From Macrotrachela quadricornifera (taxonomy: Eukaryota; Rotifera; Eurotatoria; Philodinida; Philodinidae), in the NCBI GenBank assembly GCA_022393335.1, contig JAJEKB010021337.1, forward strand, positions 1,638,802 to 1,702,801: a stretch of DNA of 64,000 nt, written 5' to 3'. The notes under the pieces were generated by a model. That model made no database searches and had not been told where the DNA came from. It saw only the letters and a program-made list of their open reading frames with translations. This document shows positions 35,272 to 45,949 of the stretch, one piece after another. Numbering within the stretch: the stretch's first letter is position 1; the number at the start of each line of letters is the position of its first letter. Both the position numbers and the translations under genes were made by a program.

Positions 35272-35832
35272 TATACGACTGCATTCATCTCATCTCAACG
35301 ATTCAGAGTTAGACACATATTAGTTTAAAACCTTCCGATGGTAGGATCACGGATGTGTGATCATGCCCATACATAATTGAAACTGGCCTTATATAAGTTG
35401 ACGAGCTTATCACTCTACATCTTCTAATAGAGTTTTACTTACCCTATCATTCTATTTTTTATGTAAGTTTGTGAATTACTCTTCCTTTTATTTAATTTAT
35501 TATTTTAATGTAACGTTTTGACGTTGAATAACGTCTTCGACAGACAAAGTAAAGTTTATATAATTATTATTTCATTTAAATTTTACCATATGCAGATCAT
35601 ATGGATATTTGTCAAAGCGACGAAAGAACGAAAAGAATATAAAAGTGAAGAAAAAGAAAAGATAGTGGATCGGAAGACAGAGACACTGGAACTACTGAAG
35701 AATTGTTATTCTTTATTCATATTCGATCCACTATCTTTTCTTTTTCTTCACTTTTAAATTCTTTTTGTTCTTTCGTGGCTTTGACAAATATCCATACGAT
35801 CTACATATGGTAAAAGTTAAATGATGAAATAA

Positions 35833-36504
35833 TCTATATTATAATGTTGAGTGTGTGTCTGTCTGTTACCGGGTCAAAAAAACATGGTTTTGGATTGGTC
35901 TGAGGGGTCAAAAAGACATGGTTTTGGATTGATCTGAGAGCTCAAAAAAACATGGTTTTGGATTGATCCCAGGGGTCAAAAAAAAATGGTTTTGGATTGT
36001 TTTGAGGGGTCAAAAAAAAATGGTTTTGGATTGTTTTGAGGGGTCAAAAAAACATGGTTTTGGTTTGATCCTAGGGGTCAAAAAAACATGGTTTAGGATT
36101 GATCCCAGGTGTCAAAAAAACATGGTTTTGCATTGTTTTGAGGGGTCAAAAAAACATGGTTTTAGATTGATCCCAGGGGTCAAAAAAAAATTGTTATCGC
36201 TTGAGATTTAGAGCAAAAAATAGGTTTGGCGATCTTCTTCTATATAATAATGTTAAGTGTCTCTGTGTGTTACCAGATTATAGTAACAGGAGTGATGGCA
36301 GAGATGGGATCAAAGGAGCCTATGATTTTTTTCAAAGAAATTTTTTATATTTGCTACCTTTAAATAAATTGAACATCATGCAATAACCTATGTTTCAGAA
36401 CAGAGATACAACTCTAAAAGTGTCTTTAAGATTTCTCTGGCCATCACAAAAGATTTTCTCTACATAGCGAAAGCGGCCGTGCAGTATGCACGGGTCTTCG
36501 CTAG
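35833..36504 (+). mobile_element. Short non-autonomous Helitron
   Basis: The 5' end TCTATATTATAATG follows an A (35832). The 3' end is the hairpin CCGTGCA-GTA-TGCACGG, seven bases, then CTAG at 36501-36504, followed by T. This matches Helitron rules (TC..CTRR, hairpin, insertion between A and T). A second start-like string, TCTATATAATAATGTTAAGT, lies at 36239, suggesting two nested or alternative 5' ends sharing one 3' end. There is no RepHel protein. Confidence 0.75.
35868..36190. repeat. 34-bp tandem repeat inside the Helitron
   Basis: About nine copies of a 34-bp unit (GGGGTCAAAAAAACATGGTT, then TTGGATTGATCC and close variants) stand head to tail. Alternating GATCCCAG and GTTTTGAG subtypes hint at dimer duplication. 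The open frame here is a product of the repeat. Confidence 0.8.
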
Positions 36505-36857
36505 TAAATATATAAATTTTACTTTGTCTGTCGAAGACGTTATTCAACGTCGAAACGTTACATTTAAATAATAAATTAAGTAAAAGGAAGAGTAATTTAC
36601 AAACTTACAAATTCACATAAAAATTAATTACCTTCCCCACCAGAAAACAATCTATCATTCTATATCAAAAGAAAAATAACATTTTGTTCATGCTTTTTAA
36701 AAGAAAATAAAATGTCTTAACCACTGTTTTACGATTGTCCTAAGTATGACATTTCGAAAAAAATATTGTTTTTAATTCTTATTCTTTAGTTTCATATGAC
36801 TTGTATTTATTGTTGTAGATTATTTGAAATCTATTTGATCTACGAAGAAAAACAATT

Positions 36858-39800
36858 ATGGGCAACAACTTTTTGGATGAACATAGCAGTACTCAATGCG
36901 ATGAAAGTGTGAATCCGATCTATGGTTACCAAGATCAGCCTATCACGACATTAGAAAGAGCTTTTGAACCGCTCGCATCTCTTATGCCTGACGTGATGGA
37001 CGATGTAATACAAGCGAAGCAAAAATGCAAGAAAGACAATCTATTAACAGAAAATGAATCTGCAGCCATCTATCTCTATACGATGTCTAGTCTACTTTTC
37101 TTGCCACTAAACTGTCATATTCGTGATATGAATAGAGAGGCATTGAGACCATGGTTCGGTTACCTAAAACTCTTCATCACTGCTCTTAACAAATTACCTT
37201 CGTTCAAGGGCACTGTATGGCGTGGTGTATCGAAGAAAATCGATTTTTCCTACGCCGATGATGCGATTCAAACATTGTGGAGAATAACTTCGACTTCGAA
37301 AGAGATGAAGATGATAACACCTTTTCTCGGTGAAACGAGTACCTTGTACGCTATTGATACGATGAATGGCAAAGATATTTCACAGTATTCAGCTAATTCC
37401 CAAGAACAGGAAGTTATTCTTATGCCGGGTACAATAATACGTCTCACAAGTGAACCACTTCAACTCAACAACGAACCATTTATACTCCATTTCAACGAAT
37501 GGTAACTGAGTTAATTTTTATGTGACGACTAATGTTTTTCATTCATATAAGACTTATGAGCTTCTGAGAGAATCATCCATCACCACAGCAGAGATATATT
37601 GATCATATTTCTATGTTCTAGTACTAACATACCGCAAGGCAAACACGTCATGTTCTCTTATGATATCAGTGATGAAACCATCGTCTCACAATTATTTCAA
37701 GTTTTACTTAATCAATGCATTCCAGTTTGGTTCCATAAGAACAAAACGAATGATAATATCTACGATAGGTATGTGTGTTTGAATTATCATCATGAGGTTG
37801 ATTTTACTAATATCATCCGTATGTCTGTTTTCAGTCTGGCTATAGGAGTGGAAAACGCAGCCGTCATTTGTTGTTTTGTCAGTCCAGAGTATGAAAGATC
37901 AGCGCACTGTCAAATAGAATTACAATATGCAAAAAGGCGTCATAAGAAAATCATTCCGTGTCTGATCAAAGTTGAAGATAACTGGGAACCTGTCAACTGG
38001 TTGAAGACGATCATACAAGGAGCTGAGTGTGTAGATCTTCGTGACCAGTCACACGTCAGCATTCCGTCAAAAGCGAATTCTTTACTCTTGAAACTGCAAA
38101 ATCTGCACTATGCATTGGATGATGATTTGAAAAAGTCCAATATTCTATTCGAACTGATCAAATATGACTATATACGCAATAGTCGTATTGAACGACTTAT
38201 GAATCCATGTGTCTCTTATCCGATCGAACAGAGTTACATCAATCTAACTATAATAGAACGGAAAGAACATCAAAAACAAGTAAATATGTTTCGTGATACT
38301 CACAACATTAATTCAGTTATGGATGCCGTCGAACAGATTTATGACCGTAGAATCGAAATCAATGTTAAGGATATTTTCAAAACATGCAAGAATCAAAATA
38401 GGAAAGCGCTTGTGTTTGGTAGAGCTGGTATCGGAAAATCAACATTCTGTCGATATGTGGCATACCAATGGGCAACTGGTACAATTTGGCAAGAATACGA
38501 ACTAGTCGCACTCATCCCATTAAGATCTTTGACCAAACAAAGCGAGCAACCTAGTATGCACAATTATCTTGTCAATATTTTAGAAAAGCAGTATTTTTCA
38601 AATGTATCTCTATCAGACACAGATAGAAAGCTTTTGAAAAAACAGATTCATGAAAGTCGTATACTTTGGCTCTTCGATGGCTATGATGAAATAGTTCAAA
38701 ATAGTTCAACTCATATACAACGCCTCATTGAAAATTTACTAAAAACTTCAGATCACATCATAACTTCTCGTTCGTTTATGACTAATTTATCATATTCTGT
38801 ACAAATGGAAATTACAGGTTTTACAGATGAAAACATCTACAATTACGTTAAGCAGTTCTTCGATCAGTTAGGAAATGAGTCACAAAACTCATCTGTCGAA
38901 AGCGATAGATTGCAAAGCTTTCTCAAACAAAATTCTAGGATTTGGGGTATTGCACACATACCAATCAATCTCGAGCTCTTATGCAGTGTTTGGAGTAATA
39001 TTGCTCGATCGGAAACAAAGACTATGACAATGACCATGCTCTATGATAAATTAACTGAGTCGATATGTCGTCGATATTTGGAGAAGCAAAAAGAAGTTCC
39101 TATTGACAAGATTAATTTGATGCATCAGAGGAAAATATATCAATCTTGCAAGGATGAATTAGCTTTCTTAGAGAGTCTCGCTTTTCGTGGAATGGAAAGT
39201 AATGCTGTTATTCTACAACCAAAGTTACTGCAAGAGGCTAAGATTGAAAGCAATTGTTTGTTAGATGATGATCAACACTTACTTAATATGGGAATAGTTA
39301 AATCATTCGATCATTCTAGCACCGGAACACGCATCGAAGTGCAGAAGTATCATTATTTTGTCCATCTTAGTTGTCAAGAATATTTTGCAGCTCGTTATTT
39401 AGTTAACGTTCTTCGAAGTAGTGATCATCAAAGAGGAATCAAGTTCATTCAACTTCAGAAATACAATCCATGGTTTCGATTATTATTTATTTTTGCGTCA
39501 GGTTTATTAAATGAGAATGATGATATAAACAGCATCAATCTATTTTGGAACACGATAATGACTGAACCGTTGGATATTGTTGGTATAAACCACGCAGACT
39601 TAATAATTTCATGTCTTGAGGAGGCAGATTGTAATTACACTTTTTCACAGTACGATTATTTAATGAACTCTATCACACAATGGATAGAATGGTCTCTTAC
39701 AATGAGACAAGAAGTACTACGAGAGCCTTTGCAGCAAACATTGCGATCTTGTACTACAGTTTCTAGCAACCAAGCAATTCAAAACGTACTTATTAAGCTA

Positions 39801-41402
39801 CTACAACACGAGCAATTCTCGGTCATTACTAACGTACTTTTATTCATATGGAACATCCAAATTATCAACCCTATACCTTCATTAGTAGATTCAATCATAC
39901 GACAAATGAAACATTATAATTCCAATGTCAGAATGAGTGCATGCTTGGCTCTCGGTCGGATGGGTGAAAAAGCAGCAACGTGTGAGGTGATAAGTTGGCT
40001 TGTGAATACACTTGGTGACGAGAATTTCGTTGTTAGGACTAGTGCGTGTGACGCTCTAAGTAAGATGGGTGAAAAAGCAGCAACGATTGAGGTAATAAAT
40101 CAGCTAAAGAAAGCACTTGACGACGAGCACAATTATGTCAGAAATAGTGCATGTTACGCGATCAGTCAGATAGATGGAAAAGCAGCAACAAGTGAGATGA
40201 TTAATCGACTTATGAGTGCACTTGAGGACGCGAATGACGATGTCAAACAGAGCGCATGTGATGCTCTAGGTAAGATGGGTGAAAAAGCAGCAACAAATGA
40301 GGTGATCAATCGATTGATGTGCGTACTTCATGACCAGAATTATGATGTTCGAAGACATGCATTTGAAGCGCTTGGTAAGATGGGTGAAAAAGCAGCAACA
40401 AATGAGGTGATTAACCGACTACTGTTGGCACTTGGTGACCAGGATTATAATGTCCGACGACATGCACTTGAAGCGCTTGGTAAGATGAGTGAAAAAGCAG
40501 CAACAAATGGGGTGATTAATGGTCTTTTGAGTGCACTTGGGGATGTGAATGATGATGTCAGACGAAGTGCATGTGACGCTCTAGGCAAGATGGGTGAAAA
40601 AGCAGCAACAAATGAGGTGATCAACCGACTAGTGTGTGCACTTGGTGACCAAGATTATAATGTTCGAAGACACGCATTTGAAGCGCTTGGTAAAATGGGT
40701 GAAAAAGCAACAACGAGTGAGGTGATTAATCGACTTGTAAGTGCACTTGGCGACAAGAATTCCGATATCAGATGGAGTGCGTGTGAGGCTCTCGGTCAAA
40801 TGGATGAAAATGCAGCAACAAGTGAAGTGATAACTCAACTAATGAGAGCACTTGACGACGAGAATCCCAATGTCAGACGGAGCGCATGTGACACTCTAGG
40901 CAAAATGGGTACAAAAGCAGCAACAAGTGCAGTGATCGATCGACTTCTTAATGCACTGGAAGATGTTTGGTTTACCACGAAAATTTTCGACTGGATGAAT
41001 GAGATGGTAATGTATATCTCTGTGCTCTCGACATTAGCAGTTTTCTATGATAAACAAGTCATTGGTACCGATGTCATAATGAGTTCCAAGATATGTATTG
41101 AGACACGAGCAATCTCATCTCGAAGACTTCTAAAAGTTTATATGGGTACAGCCGATCGAAGATGGCTACCTGCGGTTGTTTGTGCCTTCCTTATTAGCGG
41201 CAGCGCAGCCACTGTGATGGGAAATACAATATGGGTTTATGAAAAACAAGAATTTGGCGTGATATTCATTAGTAATCAGCAATTGCTGGTTGATCTTCAA
41301 AAAGCGTTGACCGGCCAAATAGGTGGATTCAATTTGAAATGTATAAATACTGGAAATTATCAAGAAAAGGAAAAATTGACGTCAGGTAAGGCTACATTGT
41401 AG
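36858..41402 (+). CDS. ART-TIR-NACHT-HEAT receptor-like protein
   Basis: Exons 36858-37501, 37622-37768 and 37835-41402 sum to 4,359 nt, exactly 1,452 codons plus stop. Introns are 120 and 66 nt; the 66-nt one could be read through in frame, but removing it gives a better TIR and it holds a TACTAAT branch site. Residues 1-215 are an arginine-type ADP-ribosyltransferase: R122 (TVWRGV), S145-T-S147 and E183-x-E185. Residues about 220-350 are a TIR (VMFSYD, IPVWF, FVSPEYERS) with CQIEL placing a Glu at about 293, where NADase TIRs have their catalytic Glu. NACHT follows, with P-loop GRAGIGKST at about 459-467 and Walker B LWLFDGYDE. About 11 HEAT repeats of 31 aa occupy about 950-1315, then a 135-aa tail. 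The family suggests an intracellular sensor with NAD+-linked effector domains (inference). All catalytic signatures are present. Confidence 0.85.
39900..40985 (+). repeat. 93-bp near-identical repeats encoding HEAT units
   Basis: Ten repeats contain GATGGGTGAAAAAGCAGCAA or close variants at 93-bp spacing, encoding the unit LGKMGEKAATNEVINRL. The central units (about 40260-40720) are almost identical in DNA, while outer ones diverge. This pattern indicates recent tandem duplication or gene conversion within the coding sequence. Confidence 0.85.
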
Positions 41403-41742
41403 ATCAAACGCAGGGAATTTCTTGCACATTTTAGGCTGAAATTGTGAGCATCCTACTTAAATCATAGGAGATCGTAAGAAAAGGAGAGGTGAATCTTCCT
41501 GAAAAAAATAGTATCGCTCGTTATTTTCACCATATCATCGTCATAAATCAACATTTTAAGAAAAATAATTATATATTCGAATAGTCCATAGAATTTTCTA
41601 CAACTACATACATTTTGATTTGTATTGATTCGCTAAAACTAAATTCAAGCAAAGTAAAGGCATCTCAAAGTCAGATTTTACAGAAATGCACTTTTCCTTC
41701 ATTTTTTCACATTTTTCTCTCTCATTCTCCAGTAGTGTAGAA
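41403..41742. other. Downstream region of the ART-TIR-NACHT gene
   Basis: This is the 3' flank of the receptor gene, with no recognised feature and no canonical AATAAA close to the stop. Its right end, TGTAGAAC at 41735-41742, is one copy of the target duplication of the next element. Confidence 0.5.
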
Positions 41743-42937
41743 CTAGAGGTGTAAGCCGTGCGGCTGAGCCGCCGTCGCCGCCGATTAAATCGGAAAATTT
41801 TAAGCCGTCGCCGCCGTGTCAGTAAAAATTTTAGAAAATTTTAAGCCGTCGCCGCTAAGACACTTTAATTACAGCCGCCGCGCCGCCGATGGTGTTCAAA
41901 ATTTTAAAATTTTTGAGCCACCGCCGCTGGCAACTATCGTAAATATCGACAGTGTTTTATATATATTTTCCTTATTTCGATATTTTTACATTTTAGAATC
42001 TCAATATATCTATTTTTCACTAATTTTTTTGCCTTCACCATCACTTTTGTGCTGGTTCTGTGACCAATCAGATGCTTGTAGTTCTAAATTGTAACCGAAC
42101 CCTTAATTCTGTGTTGGTTGAAAACTCATAGTTAGCACTTCAATTATTGGTGTCTGTTACGTTAGATATATTTTAAATACAAGAAGAGACGAGTATTTTA
42201 AATTATAATTAACAAAAACAAAATAAAAGCAACAAACTTCAGCCCGCTAGGTGCTTTTACTCATTAACACTCGTGTTGGTAATTTTTCATTAAATATTCA
42301 TCCTGGCAATTATATTTAAGTTAATTATAAACTTTTTTATTATGTTTAGATCTGAAATAAAGTTTTTTCACATCTATGTTTGAAAATAACAAGGGCGAGA
42401 TATTGAAATAGTCCTTATCTGTACTAAAAATGTTAATGCTGAATTACGAAACATGACTGGTTGAACAGTCAATAAACATTTAAAACACTTTTTAAAAGTG
42501 CATTAAATTTATTTCACTTTTCAGAACCGCATTAAAGCTGACACACTAACCAAAGTCAGATTTGTTTTTCAAATGAGGCTGACGCAGTTTCAATTGGCGC
42601 GCTCTCTATGATTGAACTGAACAAAAACTACGATTTATTCCAAAGTCTAGGATTCTAATTGATGCATTACCTATCAAATGTAAACACGAATTAATTTGGT
42701 CTAAATTTAACACTGTAGTATTCTCTTAGTACAGCCAAGTCCATAGATTAATTTTTTTATGCTAATGTAGTACTTTTTGAATTTTAAGCCGCCGCGCCGC
42801 TGAAGGTATTCGAAATTTTAAAATTTTTGAGCCGCCGCCGCTGTACAACATTGGAATCTCAAAGCTGCGCCGCCGAGCGTTTTTAAAAAATTTTAAAAAA
42901 TTGACGCCGCCGCCGATTAGCCTGTCGGCTTACACCT
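41743..42937. mobile_element. 1.2 kb hAT-like element, motif GCCGCCGCC
   Basis: The termini TAGAGGTGTAAGCCG (41743) and inverse CGGCTTACACCTCTA (ends 42937) are bounded by an 8-bp duplication TGTAGAAC (41735-41742 and 42938-42945). Both ends (41755-41935 and 42780-42925) carry GCCGCCGCGCC arrays separated by AAAATTTT. The GC-rich ends contrast strongly with the AT-rich centre. There is no transposase, so it depends on another hAT. It sits in the left TIR of the next element. Confidence 0.8.
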
Positions 42938-43600
42938 CTATGTAGAACTCGTTAACTCGGTTCGAGTATTAAAATTTTACTCGAATATTAAACTTTTAAT
43001 AGTCGGGTACTCGAAGTTTCAACTATTCAACAATTGGCCGTTATGAGGAGGCATCAGGTGACACTGCCCCCCACCATAGCCTCTGATGATGAAGTCCAAC
43101 ACTGCAGGATCAGGTGAGTATGGAAGGAATTCATTGAAAGAGTTAGTGCGAAACAATACAGGACTAACGTAGGAGAAGGGTAACCATTTTGAGTTGAGCT
43201 AACTTCGCGGACTGGTTGCGAGAGTGAGGCTGAGGGTGGAAGGCTTTAAGAGAGAGAGCGTGTCAAATTCCACAGCGTTGAGTCAGAGTGAGCATTTAAG
43301 AGGTCGTAAGAGACGTGAAACTTCATTCAACACAAAAGTGCTAGAAGGACAGCGCTCCAATATGCTAGGTTACCCGACACGGCCTGATTCAAAGCCTTCC
43401 GCCCTCAGTACCAGTCTCACTCCCAGGCGGATAACTTTGGTTCGCCTGAAAATGGTTGCCCTTACCTTGGTCTAGTCCTATGTGATTTCGCACTAGCTCC
43501 CCCAATGGATTGCTCTCATCCTCACCTGGTGTTGTGTGGATTCGCTTGTTGCTCTCTCAAAACTGGCAATAGTTGAATAGCCGAAAACTCGAAGTTTCGA
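42938..43600. mobile_element. TIR element, motif ACTCGAGTATT (copy 2)
   Basis: The left end TGTAGAACTCGTTAACTCGG is identical to the element at 33895. The same GAGTATTAAAATTTTACTCG motifs follow, and reversed motifs (AATAGTTGAATAG, CGAAAACTCGAAG) return at 43565-43600. The terminal TGTAGAAC was duplicated by the GCC element to the left. The right terminus is not identifiable. The 83-codon frame at 43224-43475 is not recognised. Confidence 0.5.
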
Positions 43601-43728
43601 TGTTTTTCTAATATTATTTTAGGCTCGATAGCATCCAAACAACAAGAAACGAACATACACAATAGTACTCAATTATATAATCAAGTTTGTTGAACTGTAA
43701 TTTATCACTCTTCGTAGCTCTCTTGTAG

Positions 43729-45787
43729 TATAGCAACAAGGTGGTTGGTTTTGACGCAAGGAACAAAGATACTATTGGTTCCAGATACTTATGTGGAGTA
43801 TGCTCATTCATTATACGGTATCCAGTTCAATTGGCCTGCGGGCATCGACAATGCAAATCATGTAATGAGTCTGCAGCTGGGTAAAAATATAAATTGAAAA
43901 TCATTTAGATTGAAGCTAATTTTTGGTTTTTTTAGAGATATAGTTAAATGTTCAGTATGTCAAGAAAAGTCACAGAAGAACGAAGTTAGAAACTGAACTT
44001 TGTCTGGATTTAGTTTATATCTTTAATCTTTTTTGTTAGGTATTCTTGGATAACGGTTTTATAAATGAAATGCTATCATTGATGATAGTATGTTCATTAT
44101 GCGATTGGAATGGATTGTTGAAAACTTATGAGGTATAACACTCTGAGTACTATTTATGATAGTAACACACAATAGTCTTTACATTTATGCATATATCATA
44201 ACGTGATCAATATTAACAAAGCGTAGTAATCTTTTCATTGCATAAATATATTGAATATTGAGAATGTAATGAACTTTGTCGAAAGACTCTGTCGCTAGTT
44301 TAGACTGTTGCAGACATTTTAAGTCTTAAACCAGGATGTCAAGCATAAAGACACTAACTCATTTTACTTTCACCTACACCTTTGGAATGTGCTCCGTATT
44401 CAAAAATTGCTTTCTATATAGTGCCTATTTTTATGATAGACTCAAATATACATACTTTTCTTAGGATCATCTTCAAACGTGTCATCCGAATCCATTATGC
44501 GAATTTTGTGGGAAAACATTTGATTCTGTTAATAATCTTGATTTGCATAAACAAACCGAATGTGATAAAATTACTGTATTTTGTCCTCTCAAAGATTATG
44601 GATGTTCAAATACCGTACGTAATTAAAAAAAAACAAATTAGATGAAAATAATTTCGATATTATTTTTCTTAGATTCTTCGAATTCAACGTTTAGAACATT
44701 ATAGAAGTGAACAGCATCAATCTGCAATAACAAGTTTTATACGTTGTCTTATAAAGAAATCAGCGAGTAATAAGAATGAAAATGCATCTGAAATAGATGT
44801 TGATAATAATGTTTTTCATTCAACTTCATCAATCATTACTTTTTCCAACAACAATGACAACGAACAATTAGATGGAATATATCAAACAATTGATATTCTT
44901 GCTGGTGGTATTCAAACATTGAATGATGATACACAACGTCTTAGTAATGACTCACTAAGAATACAGACGACAATTGATAGTTTAGTATCACAACTTACAT
45001 CAATTAAGCTGAGCACAGACGAACAAAATGCTTTTCTAAATGGATTTAAACCTAACCAAGAGATTCTTCAACAAGATGTGACATCATTAAAACAGACAGT
45101 AGACGATAAGAAATATGTTTCTTATGATGGAACTTTCGTTTGGCGAATAACAAATGTCAGAGAAAAAATGTGTAAAATTTTCATCATATATAAAATACAT
45201 ACAAAGGTATACAAATAAGTTATATTCATTTACTCCTATATTTTATAGTGGATGCTAAATCGGAACGGCAAACTTCAATCTATTCACCACCGTTTTATTC
45301 ATCGCCGACAGGCTACAAGATGAGAGCTCGGTTGTACTTAAATGGAGATGGAAATGCACGACGTACTCATTTATCACTTTTTTTTGTACTTATGAGAAGT
45401 GAAAATGATTCGATTTTAAAGTTTCCATTTAACTATAAGGTTACATTTTGTTTGTATGATCAAACTCCTGCACAACGACATATCGTTGATTCATTTCGAC
45501 CAGATATTCGATCAAATAGTTTTCAACGACCGCGATCAGAAATGAATATTGCAAGTGGTATACCCAAGTTTTTCCCAATATCAATGATTACACAAGAAGG
45601 AAACCCGTATTTGCGAGATGATACAATGTTTATTAAAATACTCGTTGATTTTGGCGATATGCCGAAAACATTACTTCCGTATATTTTTAGTCTTAATCCA
45701 GGAATACCAACACATATTCAGCAGATAATGATTAAAAACGAAGTTGATCGACGAGCTCAACAATCTACTAACTCATCAAAGACTTAG
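43729..45787 (+). CDS. TRAF6-like RING, zf-TRAF and MATH protein; first exon not found
   Basis: Exons 43729-43880, 43936-43984, 44040-44132, 44465-44614, 44673-45171 and 45249-45787 join in phase (1,482 nt, 493 codons plus stop). Introns are 55, 55, 332, 58 and 77 nt. Order: RING finger (LCGVCSFIIRYPV, CGHRQCKSC, CSVCQ); TRAF-type zinc fingers (CSLCDWNGLL, CHPNPLCEFCGKTF, CPLKDYGC); a coiled coil at about residues 220-290; and a MATH/TRAF-C domain (FVWRITNV, IYSPPFYSSPTGYKM, LYLNGDG). TRAF proteins link receptors to ubiquitin signalling, with the RING as E3 and the MATH domain binding receptor tails. The first exon listed begins after an acceptor-like TTGTAG without an ATG, so the start is upstream and may be affected by the transposon at 42938-43600. 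An AATAAA lies at 45940. Confidence 0.82.
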
Positions 45788-45939
45788 ATGATTGCATAAT
45801 ATTCAAGTCTTTATATTCTATATAATCATGAATAATAACAGAACAACTTTTCCTATTCAATTTGACTTTATTAATTATTTTTCGCAAGAGAGCGTTAAAT
45901 AATATTATTACTATAATCGTGATTTATCAGAAGCATAAA

Positions 45940-45945
45940 AATAAA
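45940..45945 (+). terminator. Poly(A) signal AATAAA
   Basis: AATAAA lies about 150 bases after the stop of the TRAF-like gene. It is plausible but not proven. Confidence 0.35.
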
Positions 45946-45949
45946 ATTC

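Larger units (their letters stand above)
35462..36609. mobile_element. Foldback element interrupted by a Helitron
   Basis: The outer arms TGTAAGTTTGTGAATTACTC (from 35462) and the inverse ending at 36609 match over about 110 bases. Inner arms (about 35577-35668 and 35722-35815) form a second hairpin that includes GATCCACTATCTTTTCTTTT. Removing 35833-36504 restores continuous pairing of the right arm. The open frame at 35518-35757 lies in the hairpin and is not a gene. Confidence 0.65.

Noticed and set aside
35963..36211. 82-codon open frame
   Set aside because: Entirely a translation of the 34-bp tandem repeat in the Helitron.
37599..37621. Separate start for the TIR-NACHT protein at 37599
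   Set aside because: The start is not ATG, and a clean donor at 37502 and acceptor at 37621 join the ART exon in phase with the total length divisible by three.
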